Below are positions 53,410-60,483 of a DNA stretch of 60,483 nt, in pieces; the first letter of the stretch is position 1, and each line of letters starts with the position of its first letter. Location: NCBI GenBank assembly GCA_016789905.1, contig JAEUQC010000180.1, forward strand, positions 1 to 60,483, given 5' to 3'. The notes under the pieces are model-generated. The model searched no databases and was not told the origin of the DNA. It saw nothing but the letters and a program-made list of their open reading frames with translations. Position numbers and translations under genes: made by a program. Origin of the DNA: Bryobacterales bacterium. Lineage in GTDB: Bacteria > Acidobacteriota > Terriglobia > Bryobacterales > Bryobacteraceae.

Positions 53410-53730
53410 GTACGGCGAAACCCCAGCATCCCCGCCGCCTCACTCCGGCCCACAGCAACTCCTCCGAACCCTCGCGCACCATCACCCCAACCCCCGCCCC
53501 CAAAAGCCCACCCACAGCAGTCTCCGCAGCCCCGCCGCGCTACTCCGGCCGCCAGCACTTCCAGCAGACACCCTGGCACGACGGTACAAAGAATTCTCCC
53601 CCGCCTCCCTCCCCGCAACAACAACCGCCCGCCGTCACCAACATCTTCAATAACCGCCCCGCCGCTATTTTCGCATCCGGTAGCACGTTTTTCCCAAAAC
53701 GAATTTGTACTTGGTAACGTCTGTCCTTCC
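53410..53730. other. Noncoding spacer, pyrimidine-rich on the plus strand
   Basis: This 321-bp stretch between the CehA/McbA-type gene and the permease is very C-rich on the plus strand up to about 53650. Frames in either direction give only Pro/Ser or Gly/Arg-rich residues with no recognisable fold. The last 80 bp are more A/T-rich and should carry the promoter of the permease gene. No hairpin terminator or repeat was seen. Confidence 0.5.
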
Positions 53731-56187
53731 ATGTGGCAGGACGTTGTCTACTCATTCCGCACCTTGCGCCGCCAACCCGGCTTTTTCGCCATTGCGGTCT
53801 GCACATTGGCGCTGGGCGTCGCCTCCACCACCGCGGTTTTCTCCCTTTTTTACCAGGTCCTGCTCCGAAGCCTCCCCGTGCCCAGCCCGCGGGAGCTGGT
53901 GGTGTTCCATGCCGAAGGGCTCGACTTGCCGGGGAGCGTCAGCAAGGACAACTCGGAGTCCGTCTACTCCTACCCCATGTACACGCGGTTGCGCGATGGC
54001 GCGCCCTATTTTCAGGGAATTGCGGCTCGTTCCAGCTCCTCCGCCCAGATGATCGCCGAGGGCACGGCGGAGCGGGTCCGGGTGGAAATGGTGTCCGGAA
54101 ACTTCTTCGAAATGCTGCAACTCAAGCCCCAGGCCGGGCGGCTTTTCACGTCTTCAGACGACTCCGTACGGGGTGGAAACCCGGTTGCGGTGCTCGGAAA
54201 TGGTCTCTTTTTGCGTCGTTTTGGGGGTAAAAAAGCGCTTATTGGCACCAAAATAACGCTAAATGGACAGCCTTTTGACATCATTGGAGTGGCTCCGGAG
54301 GAGTTTCGCGGGGTTCTCGGAGGCGACAATCCAGAAATCTACCTCCCGATTTCGATGCGGGCCACCATTACACCCGGGTGGAATGGATTCGACCGGCCGA
54401 CAACGCGTTGGCTCAACATTCTGGGACGGTTGCCCTCCAAGGGCGACACAGCCGCCATCCACCCGCTGTTTTCGAGTATTGTGCGCGATCATGTCGCCGA
54501 AGCGCGCATCACCAACCAGAACACGCGCCAACGAATTGAAAAGGCGACACTTACACTGCTTCCAGCAGCGGCCGGGTTGAATGAGCTGAAACGCCAGTGG
54601 CAGGACCCGCTAGCGGTTCTGCTGGTTATGGTGGCCCTGTTGCTTTTGATTGCCTGCGCCAATCTCGCCAATTTGTTGCTGGCGCGAGGCGTCAACCGGG
54701 CCAGGGAGATCGCCATCCGCGTTTCCATTGGCGCAACTCGTTGGAAAATCATACAGTTACTACTCCTGGAGACCACCGCTATCACCATTACCGGCGCCGC
54801 CCTGGGGGCGGCCCTCGCGCCTGTTCTGGTGAATCTGCTGATCCGCTCAATCGCCGACGAAGATGGCGGGAGCGGATGGCTGGACGCCGGTCTGAGCTGG
54901 CCCGTCCTTTTGTTTTCAATGGGTTTGGCGGGGTTATGTACGGCCATCGCGGGGCTCGTCCCGGCGTGGCAGATTTCAAGGCCCGCGGCGCGCCGCCGCA
55001 CCGGCCGGGCGCGCCACTTCTTCGTTGGCGCGCAGGTGGCGCTGTCGCTGGTGTTATTGACAGTCGCCGGGCTGTTTGGCCGGAGTCTGACGAATCTATT
55101 GCGCTTCGATCCGGGCTTCCAGGCCCGGGAACTGGCTTCTTTTGTTACAAATCCGGGGATGGCGGGGTACGACGCGGCGCGCGGTGCGCGGTTCGCGCGG
55201 GACGTCGAGCAGCGTCTGGCGGCGCTGCCCGGAGTGACGGTCGCGAGCTACGCCGAATGGGGGCCGCTGCAACACTCCACTTCCTCCTCGAACATCCAGT
55301 TGGAAGGGTACCGGGCCGGGGAAGAAGAGAATATGGACTGCAATGTGATGGCGGTAGGACCGGACTATTTTCAGGCTCTGGGAACGCCATTGACGGCAGG
55401 CCGGGGGATCGAGGAGCGGGATGGCATGGACGCGCCGAAGGTGGCGGTGGTGAACCAGGCATTTGTGCGCCGGTTTCTGAAGCCCGGGGAGACGACGATC
55501 GGGCGGCACATTTCGATTGGCGCGGGGAACGTGCCGTTGGATATTGAAATTGTCGGGGTTGTGGCGGACACCAAGCACGGATCGCTGCGGGAGAAGGTGG
55601 CGCCGACGTTTTTCCAGTCGTTCGCGCAGGCGCAGAAGGGCCGCCCGCGGGCATCGCGAACAACATTTTTCCTGCGGTCGACGCGGCCGGTGGCTGCAAC
55701 GGCGGTGCGAGCGGCGGTGGCGGGGATCGACCCTGGACTGCCGGTGTACGACATGCGGACGATGGAACAGTCCGTGAATCAATCGATCACATCGGACCGG
55801 CTGATCGCGGGGCTATCGGCGGGATTTGGCGTGCTGGCGCTAACGATCACGGCGGTTGGGCTTTATGGGGTACTTAGCTATTTGACACGGAGGCGGACGA
55901 CGGAATTTGGCGTACGCATGGCACTTGGAGCGACGCGGGGGAACATACTGCGCCTGGTGTTTCGGGAGGTGCTGGTGCTGGTGGGGCTTGGCGCGTTGGC
56001 AGGAGGAGTCGCGGCGCTGGCGGCGGGCCACGCCATTACTTCCCAGCTATTCGGGGTCGACCGGTTCGACCCGCTGGTATTCATTGGAGCCCCACTGGTT
56101 CTGGCCTTGGTGGCAATGGCCGCGGCGTGGCTGCCGGCGTTTAAGGCCGCCGCGGTGGAACCGCTGGTGGCGCTTCGGCATGAGTGA
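53731..56187 (+). CDS. MacB/FtsX-type permease of the acidobacterial ADOP group
   Basis: An 818-residue membrane protein. It starts MWQDVVYSFRTLRRQPGFFA then IAVCTLALGVASTTAVFSLF, the hallmark of ADOP permeases (TIGR03434), which fuse two FtsX units without an ATPase. A MacB-like periplasmic domain (about 45-280) is followed by LAVLLVMVALLLLIACANLA, with the FtsX motif REIAIRVSIGATRWKIIQLL. A second periplasmic domain includes VTNPGMAGYDAARGARFARD, and the last part has TEFGVRMALGATRGNILRLV and the final helices. ADOP proteins are thought to move or sense peptides or lipids with an unknown ATPase. No PadR regulator or ATPase is next to it. The 3' end overlaps the convergent kinase by 47 bp. 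Confidence 0.9.
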   Translation: MWQDVVYSFRTLRRQPGFFAIAVCTLALGVASTTAVFSLFYQVLLRSLPVPSPRELVVFHAEGLDLPGSVSKDNSESVYSYPMYTRLRDGAPYFQGIAARSSSSAQMIAEGTAERVRVEMVSGNFFEMLQLKPQAGRLFTSSDDSVRGGNPVAVLGNGLFLRRFGGKKALIGTKITLNGQPFDIIGVAPEEFRGVLGGDNPEIYLPISMRATITPGWNGFDRPTTRWLNILGRLPSKGDTAAIHPLFSSIVRDHVAEARITNQNTRQRIEKATLTLLPAAAGLNELKRQWQDPLAVLLVMVALLLLIACANLANLLLARGVNRAREIAIRVSIGATRWKIIQLLLLETTAITITGAALGAALAPVLVNLLIRSIADEDGGSGWLDAGLSWPVLLFSMGLAGLCTAIAGLVPAWQISRPAARRRTGRARHFFVGAQVALSLVLLTVAGLFGRSLTNLLRFDPGFQARELASFVTNPGMAGYDAARGARFARDVEQRLAALPGVTVASYAEWGPLQHSTSSSNIQLEGYRAGEEENMDCNVMAVGPDYFQALGTPLTAGRGIEERDGMDAPKVAVVNQAFVRRFLKPGETTIGRHISIGAGNVPLDIEIVGVVADTKHGSLREKVAPTFFQSFAQAQKGRPRASRTTFFLRSTRPVAATAVRAAVAGIDPGLPVYDMRTMEQSVNQSITSDRLIAGLSAGFGVLALTITAVGLYGVLSYLTRRRTTEFGVRMALGATRGNILRLVFREVLVLVGLGALAGGVAALAAGHAITSQLFGVDRFDPLVFIGAPLVLALVAMAAAWLPAFKAAAVEPLVALRHE

Positions 56188-58420
56188 GCGCGGCGCGGGC
56201 GCGGGCGGTGCTCGGATGGGCCAGACCAACCAGTTTCGTGCGTAGCTCCAAACACTCGCGGAGGGCCTTCACGGCACCTGGCCGGTCGCCGGCGGCTTCC
56301 TTCAACAGCCCCTCCTGCATGAGCAGGTCGGCAAGATCGGCCGGGTCCATTGGCATCTGCCGGACACGGGCCAGGGCCTCCGCGGCGGGACGGAGGTCGC
56401 CTTGCTTACGGGCGACCTCGGCAAGCGCGAGCAGGGTGCGGCCAACGTCGCGGTGTTGGAGACCGAAAAGCTTTTCGCGGATGGCAAGGCTCTCGCGGAG
56501 AGCGGTGGCAGCCTCGTTGAGCTTACCCTCGTCGCTCAAGACGTTTCCTAGCCGCGCGAGCGCCAGCGCCAGGCGCGGATGGCTGGGTCCAAGACGCTCC
56601 CGGCGAATGGCGACGCACTCCTGAAGATAGCGCTCCGCGGAGGCAAAGTCACCGAGTTCACCGTAAACAGCGCCGATGTTGCTGAGTACCGCAGTCTCCA
56701 GATGGTTATGTGTGCGCAGGGTGTCGCGGTGAGAAAGCACCTGGAGAAACAACTGTTCGGCCTCGCGAAGGCGCCCGGTGCCCTGATAAACAAGGGCGAG
56801 AGTGTTTTGGGATTCCAGCGTCAACCCGTGAGTGGCGCCGAGCTTTTCGGTGCGAATACGGACCGACTCCACGCAGAGAGACTCGGCCTCGGCGAAGTCC
56901 AACTGGCGGCGGCAGAGTTCGGCGAGATTTTTGGCCGCGTCTGCAATCTCCAGGCTGCCGGCGGGGAAGATGCGGCGTTTTATGGCGATACTGCGCGTCA
57001 ACAGCGCGCGGGACTGGTCCCAGGCGCCGAGACTTTCGTAGACAAGGCCGAAGGTGTCAAGCAAGGACGTTTGGACGGCTGGTTCGCCGTCGAGCTTGTC
57101 GACATCCTTAACGCCCAGGTCGACCATGTCACGGGTGGTGAGTTCCTTCTTGCCCATGCGATCTGGATTGGCGGCGGAGAACAGATTGACTAGGAAAGAC
57201 GACACCTGTTCGGAGCGATGGCGTTCCGTTTCGGCACGGCGCGCGAGGACACCCATGGCGATGCCGAAACCGATGAGGCAGACGACGGCGAGGGCAGCGG
57301 TGAGGACGCCGAAGCGATGGCGCTGCACGAACTTGCCGGCCCGGTAGCCGACGCTATCGGGCCGGGCGGCGATGGGGAAGCCGGTGAGGTAGCGGCGGAT
57401 ATCCTCGGCGAGTTCGGCGGCGGTGGCGTAGCGGCGGGCGGGCTCCTTGTGCATCGCCTTAAGAATGATGTTCTCGATATCGGCATCGACTGCGGCGACG
57501 GAACTGGGGCGGGGCGGATCGGTTTCGCACACTAGGCGCTCCCATTCGCCGGCGGACTTGGTTTTGGCGAGATAGGGGCGGCGTCCGCTAATGAGTTCGT
57601 AGAGCAAGACGCCGAGCGCGTATACATCAGTGGCGGTGGTGACCGGAATGCCTAGAATCTGTTCGGGGCTGGCGTATTCCGGCGTCATCATGCGGGTGGC
57701 GGGAGCGTTGGCGTCAACGGGGGCGTCGAGCAGTTTGGCGACTCCAAAATCGAGGAGTTTGGGCGTACCGGCGCCGTCGACGAGGATATTGCCAGGCTTG
57801 ATATCGCGATGGACCACGAGGTTCTGATGAGCGCATTGGACACCGGCGCAGACGGCGCGGAAAAGTTCCAGCGTGGCGCGGAGACCGAGGACGCGGGCCT
57901 TGCAGAACACATCGATGGGTTGGCCCTCGACATACTCCATGACGAGATAGGGCTGGCCGGCGGCGGTGACTCCGCCGTCGAGAAGACGGGCGATATTGGG
58001 GTGGACGAGGTTGGCCAGAATCTGGCGTTCGGCGCGAAAGCGGGCCATAGCGTCGCGCACGGAGAAGGCGGGGCGAATCACCTTGATGGCGACGGTTTGT
58101 TCATAGGCATCGTCAGCGCGGCGGGCGAGATAGACAACGCCCATGCCGCCTTCGCCGAGGGTGCGGGTGATGGCATAGTGGCCGATAGCGGCGATGGAGA
58201 AGGCCGGGTCGCCAGCGAGGATCTGTCCGGCGGCGGCGCTGACGGATTCTTCGACGCGGCCGGGGTCGGAGTGGGCGGTGGCGAGAAGGCTTTCGACTTC
58301 CCGGCGAAGCTCGGCATCGTCTTGGCAGGCCTGGTCCAGGAAGCGGGCGCGTTCGGAGGCAGGGAGGTCGTCGGCCTGGTAGAACAGGTCCTGAATGCGT
58401 CCCCATTTTTCGGCGTTCAT
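56141..58420 (-). CDS. Ser/Thr protein kinase with transmembrane helix and TPR sensor
   Basis: A 759-residue protein from the ATG at 58420 (MNAEKWGRIQDLFYQADDLP), chosen because it forms an ATGA overlap with the sigma factor stop. A GTG frame 12 codons longer is also open. The kinase domain has LGEGGMGVVYLARRADDAYE, VAIKVIRPAF, VVHRDIKPGNILVDG and KLLDFGVAKLLDA, with all catalytic residues present. A transmembrane helix (LTAALAVVCLIGFGIAMGVL) is followed by six or more TPR units (AIKRRIFPAGSLEIADAAKN, TLALVYQGTGRLREAEQLFL, IGAVYGELGDFASAERYLQE). The TPR part is probably the sensor or docking surface, with the kinase signalling to the sigma factor. It overlaps the convergent permease by 47 bp. 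Confidence 0.9.
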   Translation of the reverse strand: MNAEKWGRIQDLFYQADDLPASERARFLDQACQDDAELRREVESLLATAHSDPGRVEESVSAAAGQILAGDPAFSIAAIGHYAITRTLGEGGMGVVYLARRADDAYEQTVAIKVIRPAFSVRDAMARFRAERQILANLVHPNIARLLDGGVTAAGQPYLVMEYVEGQPIDVFCKARVLGLRATLELFRAVCAGVQCAHQNLVVHRDIKPGNILVDGAGTPKLLDFGVAKLLDAPVDANAPATRMMTPEYASPEQILGIPVTTATDVYALGVLLYELISGRRPYLAKTKSAGEWERLVCETDPPRPSSVAAVDADIENIILKAMHKEPARRYATAAELAEDIRRYLTGFPIAARPDSVGYRAGKFVQRHRFGVLTAALAVVCLIGFGIAMGVLARRAETERHRSEQVSSFLVNLFSAANPDRMGKKELTTRDMVDLGVKDVDKLDGEPAVQTSLLDTFGLVYESLGAWDQSRALLTRSIAIKRRIFPAGSLEIADAAKNLAELCRRQLDFAEAESLCVESVRIRTEKLGATHGLTLESQNTLALVYQGTGRLREAEQLFLQVLSHRDTLRTHNHLETAVLSNIGAVYGELGDFASAERYLQECVAIRRERLGPSHPRLALALARLGNVLSDEGKLNEAATALRESLAIREKLFGLQHRDVGRTLLALAEVARKQGDLRPAAEALARVRQMPMDPADLADLLMQEGLLKEAAGDRPGAVKALRECLELRTKLVGLAHPSTARARAALTHAEAPPAVPPRRP

Positions 58421-58977
58421 GCGCCGGCGGGAGGCGCGAGTTCCCGCTCCAGCCACGCCTTGGCGAGGCGCAGATCGCGATGAATAGTAACGACGGAGAT
58501 TTGGAGGGTGGAGGCGGCTTCCTCGTGGGTGAGTCCGCCGAAATAGAGGAGTTCGACGATGCGGGCTTTGCGCGGGTCGAAGGATTCGAGGCGGTGAAGA
58601 GCGTCGTCGAGATCGACGAGGTGGGCGATGCTATCGGCGGCGAGTTCGCGGATGTCATCGAGGGAGAGTTTCAGGGCGCCGGCGCCGCGTTTGGAGCGGT
58701 TGCGGGTGCGGGCGTGATCGACGAGGACGCGGCGCATGACGCTGGAGGCGACGACGAGGAAATGGGTGCGGTCCTCCCAGGACATCTCGGCGCCGGCGAG
58801 GCGGAGATAGGCTTCGTGGACAACGCCGGTTGGGGTGAGGGTGTGGCCTGGGCGTTCGTCCTTTAGGTAGCGGGCGGCGATGCGGCGCAGTTGGTCATAG
58901 ACCACGGGCAGCAGTTCCTCCAAGGCGGCTGGATCGCCCGCGCGATTCCGCCGCACCAACTCCTGTACCGTTACCAC
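58417..58977 (-). CDS. ECF-type sigma factor (TIGR02999-like), paired with kinase
   Basis: A 186-residue sigma factor. LVRRNRAGDPAALEELLPVV, YDQLRRIAARYLKDERPGHT and LTPTGVVHEAYLRLAGAEMS show region 2 of the TIGR02999 group, and VVASSVMRRVLVDHARTRNR is the rest of it. KARIVELLYFGGLTHEEAAS then TLQISVVTIHRDLRLAKAWL is the region 4 helix-turn-helix. The ATGA overlap with the kinase gene couples their translation, as in the similar pair at 36026-37958. It is a paralog of that sigma factor and presumably reads its own set of promoters. Its promoter should lie in the 150 bp before the ATG at 58977. Confidence 0.9.
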   Translation of the reverse strand: MVTVQELVRRNRAGDPAALEELLPVVYDQLRRIAARYLKDERPGHTLTPTGVVHEAYLRLAGAEMSWEDRTHFLVVASSVMRRVLVDHARTRNRSKRGAGALKLSLDDIRELAADSIAHLVDLDDALHRLESFDPRKARIVELLYFGGLTHEEAASTLQISVVTIHRDLRLAKAWLERELAPPAGA

Positions 58978-59133
58978 TCTTTATAGACTAGCGCTACGCG
59001 GGGCAGTTGGGCGGGACAGTTGGATTGCTTCGGTGACGCCACTCCGAGCGGGGGACGGCCAGGCCGACGAGATCGATTTGGGTGTTCTCGCGCATTGGCG
59101 CGAGAACGCCGCCGTATCCGCTTCACGTCAGCT

Positions 59134-59645
59134 TCAGCGCCCGGAAAGCCAACCGATCATCGCCCGTTTCGTCTCCTTTTGGGGCACGCCCACAACATGG
59201 TGCAGGGCGTGCGCCGCCGCCAAGCCCGGCGCCGTTCCTTTCACTTTCTTGCCAGAGTCCCGGCAGTGGCAAACCGGTACTCGATACTGCATTACCCCCG
59301 GTTGCGGTTGCTCCGGACCATCGGTCGTGGTCGCAAACTCTACCCCGTCTACCTCCAACGGGCCGCCACAGAACGGGCAGCGCGGCGGCACTTGGGAATC
59401 CACCGTTGCTTTGGGTTCCCCCCGCCGGTGCCGTCCGCCCCAAGTGGCCCTTGCCCCTTCTTCCAGCGCGCCCTATTCGGATTCGCTACATGCCTCTATT
59501 TGGAAAATAGCGCCGATTGGAGCCATCCGGACCGTTTCAGCCGTGAATTCTCCTCGCGCAACAAGGCCATCTGCCGCTGCAACTCCAGCACCAGCGCGAT
59601 TCACTCTTCCCGGCTCAACTCTTCGACCCGCGACTCGTTGGCCAT
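59134..59645 (-). pseudogene. IS66-like transposase remnant
   Basis: From the ATG at 59645 one frame reads MANESRVEELSREE, stop, then IALVLELQRQMALLREENSR and LKRSGWLQSALFSK, a coiled-coil start like IS66-type transposases. A different frame (59403 to 59134) reads PRCPFCGGPLEVDGVEF, a zinc ribbon, then MQYRVPVCHCRDSGKKVKGT followed by APGLAAAHALHHVVGVPQK. About 15 residues usually seen between APGLA and AHALHH are missing, and there is no catalytic domain. It is a short, shifted and truncated piece. No flanking inverted repeats or target duplication were seen. Confidence 0.5.
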
Positions 59646-60483
59646 TGCATGCCCCGGGGGGATTCTCAACAGAAGGCGACCACAATCCCTGAACCGTTTC
59701 CACCACTTTCTGTTCTAACTCCTATCACGCGTTCTGTTCGCGGCCGCTAATCACTCATGGGAAACACTTTGCATTGCTGCTTCGACATTGCAGTACCAGA
59801 TACGACTCCAAACACCCCGAACGCCGTTAGCGTGCCCTCATCGACCACTAACCCTGTGTTTACCCCGCGATCAAGATTTCCGATGTTTACGACACCATCA
59901 CGGATGCGGCTGCTCACAGCCAACTCGTGCTTTCCCCGTTTTCTTACCTCCAGCCGCCGCAGTTTAGAATCAGAACAAAACCTTTCGTGCCCGGCCAGGA
60001 TGATTATTGACAGTACGGGTGACCGGGAGCAACTCACGTAAGGAATTTGACTCATTCCGCAGTTAAACGTCGATAATCTCCATGGAGCTGATTCCAAGAA
60101 GTTGCCAACTGCTCCGCACTACCAAGCGGGTGAGGCGCTTCGATGTTCCGCGAGTCGTGAAACGGGGTCTTGGAACGCCTTCGGAAAAACCTATACTGCC
60201 GAGTTTAGGTTGATTGCCTCCGGCAGGGTGGAAGGCGGCCCTGGAGAGGCAGCACGGGGAGTGGCGGGAGAACATACGACAGTTATCCGAACCGCGGTCC
60301 ACAAACAGGACCGGTCCCCGCGAGGCGCGGCGGTTTCCGCTTACGCCCGATAACTTTGAGTTATGTCCTCCCGCCGTCGAATGTATCGGTTGGTCCGCAC
60401 ATTCGTTGAATCTACGCCCTGTTATCCCCCTCAAGGGGGATTGCTTGATGCCGCGCTTTGCGCGGTAAGGTATTCATCTTGTC
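59646..60483. other. End region with no gene that I can support, two hairpins near the edge
   Basis: The sequence holds several overlapping short frames on both strands (for example minus 59747-60097, whose residues RDGVVNIGNLDRGVNTGLVV look protein-like), but none has a recognisable family or clear start signal. Near the right edge, ATCCCCCT at 60424-60431 pairs with AGGGGGAT at 60434-60441, and CCGCGC at 60451-60456 pairs with GCGCGG at 60460-60465. These could be part of an RNA element or repeat that continues outside the window. G+C is lower than in most of the window. Confidence 0.35.

Noticed and set aside
53406..53806. Small Cys/Gly-rich minus-strand proteins before the permease
   Set aside because: Frames are low-complexity, have no start signal and match no fold I know. 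They follow from the C-rich plus strand.

Overview
The window is GC-rich, densely packed chromosomal DNA that looks like an acidobacterium of the Solibacter/Bryobacter type. This is judged from gene families only: Oar-like TonB receptors, a MacB/FtsX permease of the acidobacterial ADOP type, two ECF sigma factor plus Ser/Thr kinase pairs, and very large secreted proteins with the Solibacter-type C-terminal module (TIGR03437-like). No rRNA, tRNA or CRISPR array was seen. No search could be run, so family names rest on motifs read by eye.

Region 1 (1-13414, minus strand) is one tightly coupled operon of nine genes with start/stop overlaps throughout: two related MurG-like glycosyltransferases, a GT4 glycosyltransferase, a heparinase II/III-like lyase, a nucleotide-sugar epimerase, a protein with two APH-type kinase domains, a polysaccharide deacetylase, an MsbA-type ABC exporter and an Oar-like outer-membrane receptor cut by the window edge. 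Together they look like a pathway that builds, phosphorylates, trims and exports a uronate-containing glycan. This is the best candidate for an undescribed system. A divergent small membrane protein and two hairpins lie at its head.

Region 2 (13875-22829, mostly minus) holds secreted enzymes: an esterase, a fusion of four c-type heme motifs with a formylglycine-enzyme-like domain, a Tat-type aldo/keto reductase, a PKD protein, a broken CSC-type secreted protein, and an operon of one NodB deacetylase with three PIG-L paralogs, two of which have lost every metal ligand.

Region 3 (22840-26620) is a graveyard of toxin-antitoxin genes: a zeta-like toxin with a one-base lesion in its P-loop, two hicA toxins that are broken, one intact hicB, one probably intact hicB and one broken hicB, next to an intact HEPN-like gene. 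A truncated DUF433 antitoxin at 48452 repeats the theme. Both HicA genes and the zeta toxin are broken.

Region 4 (26617-31485, minus) is the DUF2760-Hsp70-Hsp70 operon. Region 5 (31629-44442, plus) has two giant secreted proteins flanking a sigma/kinase pair and an M14 peptidase, closed by a strong hairpin terminator. Region 6 (44644-58977) has a Tat-exported SelA-like PLP enzyme, paired canonical and degenerate amidohydrolases, a second TonB receptor, a CoA-binding protein, a CehA/McbA hydrolase, the ADOP permease and a second sigma/kinase pair. The last 1.5 kb holds an IS66-like transposase remnant and otherwise unassigned sequence.
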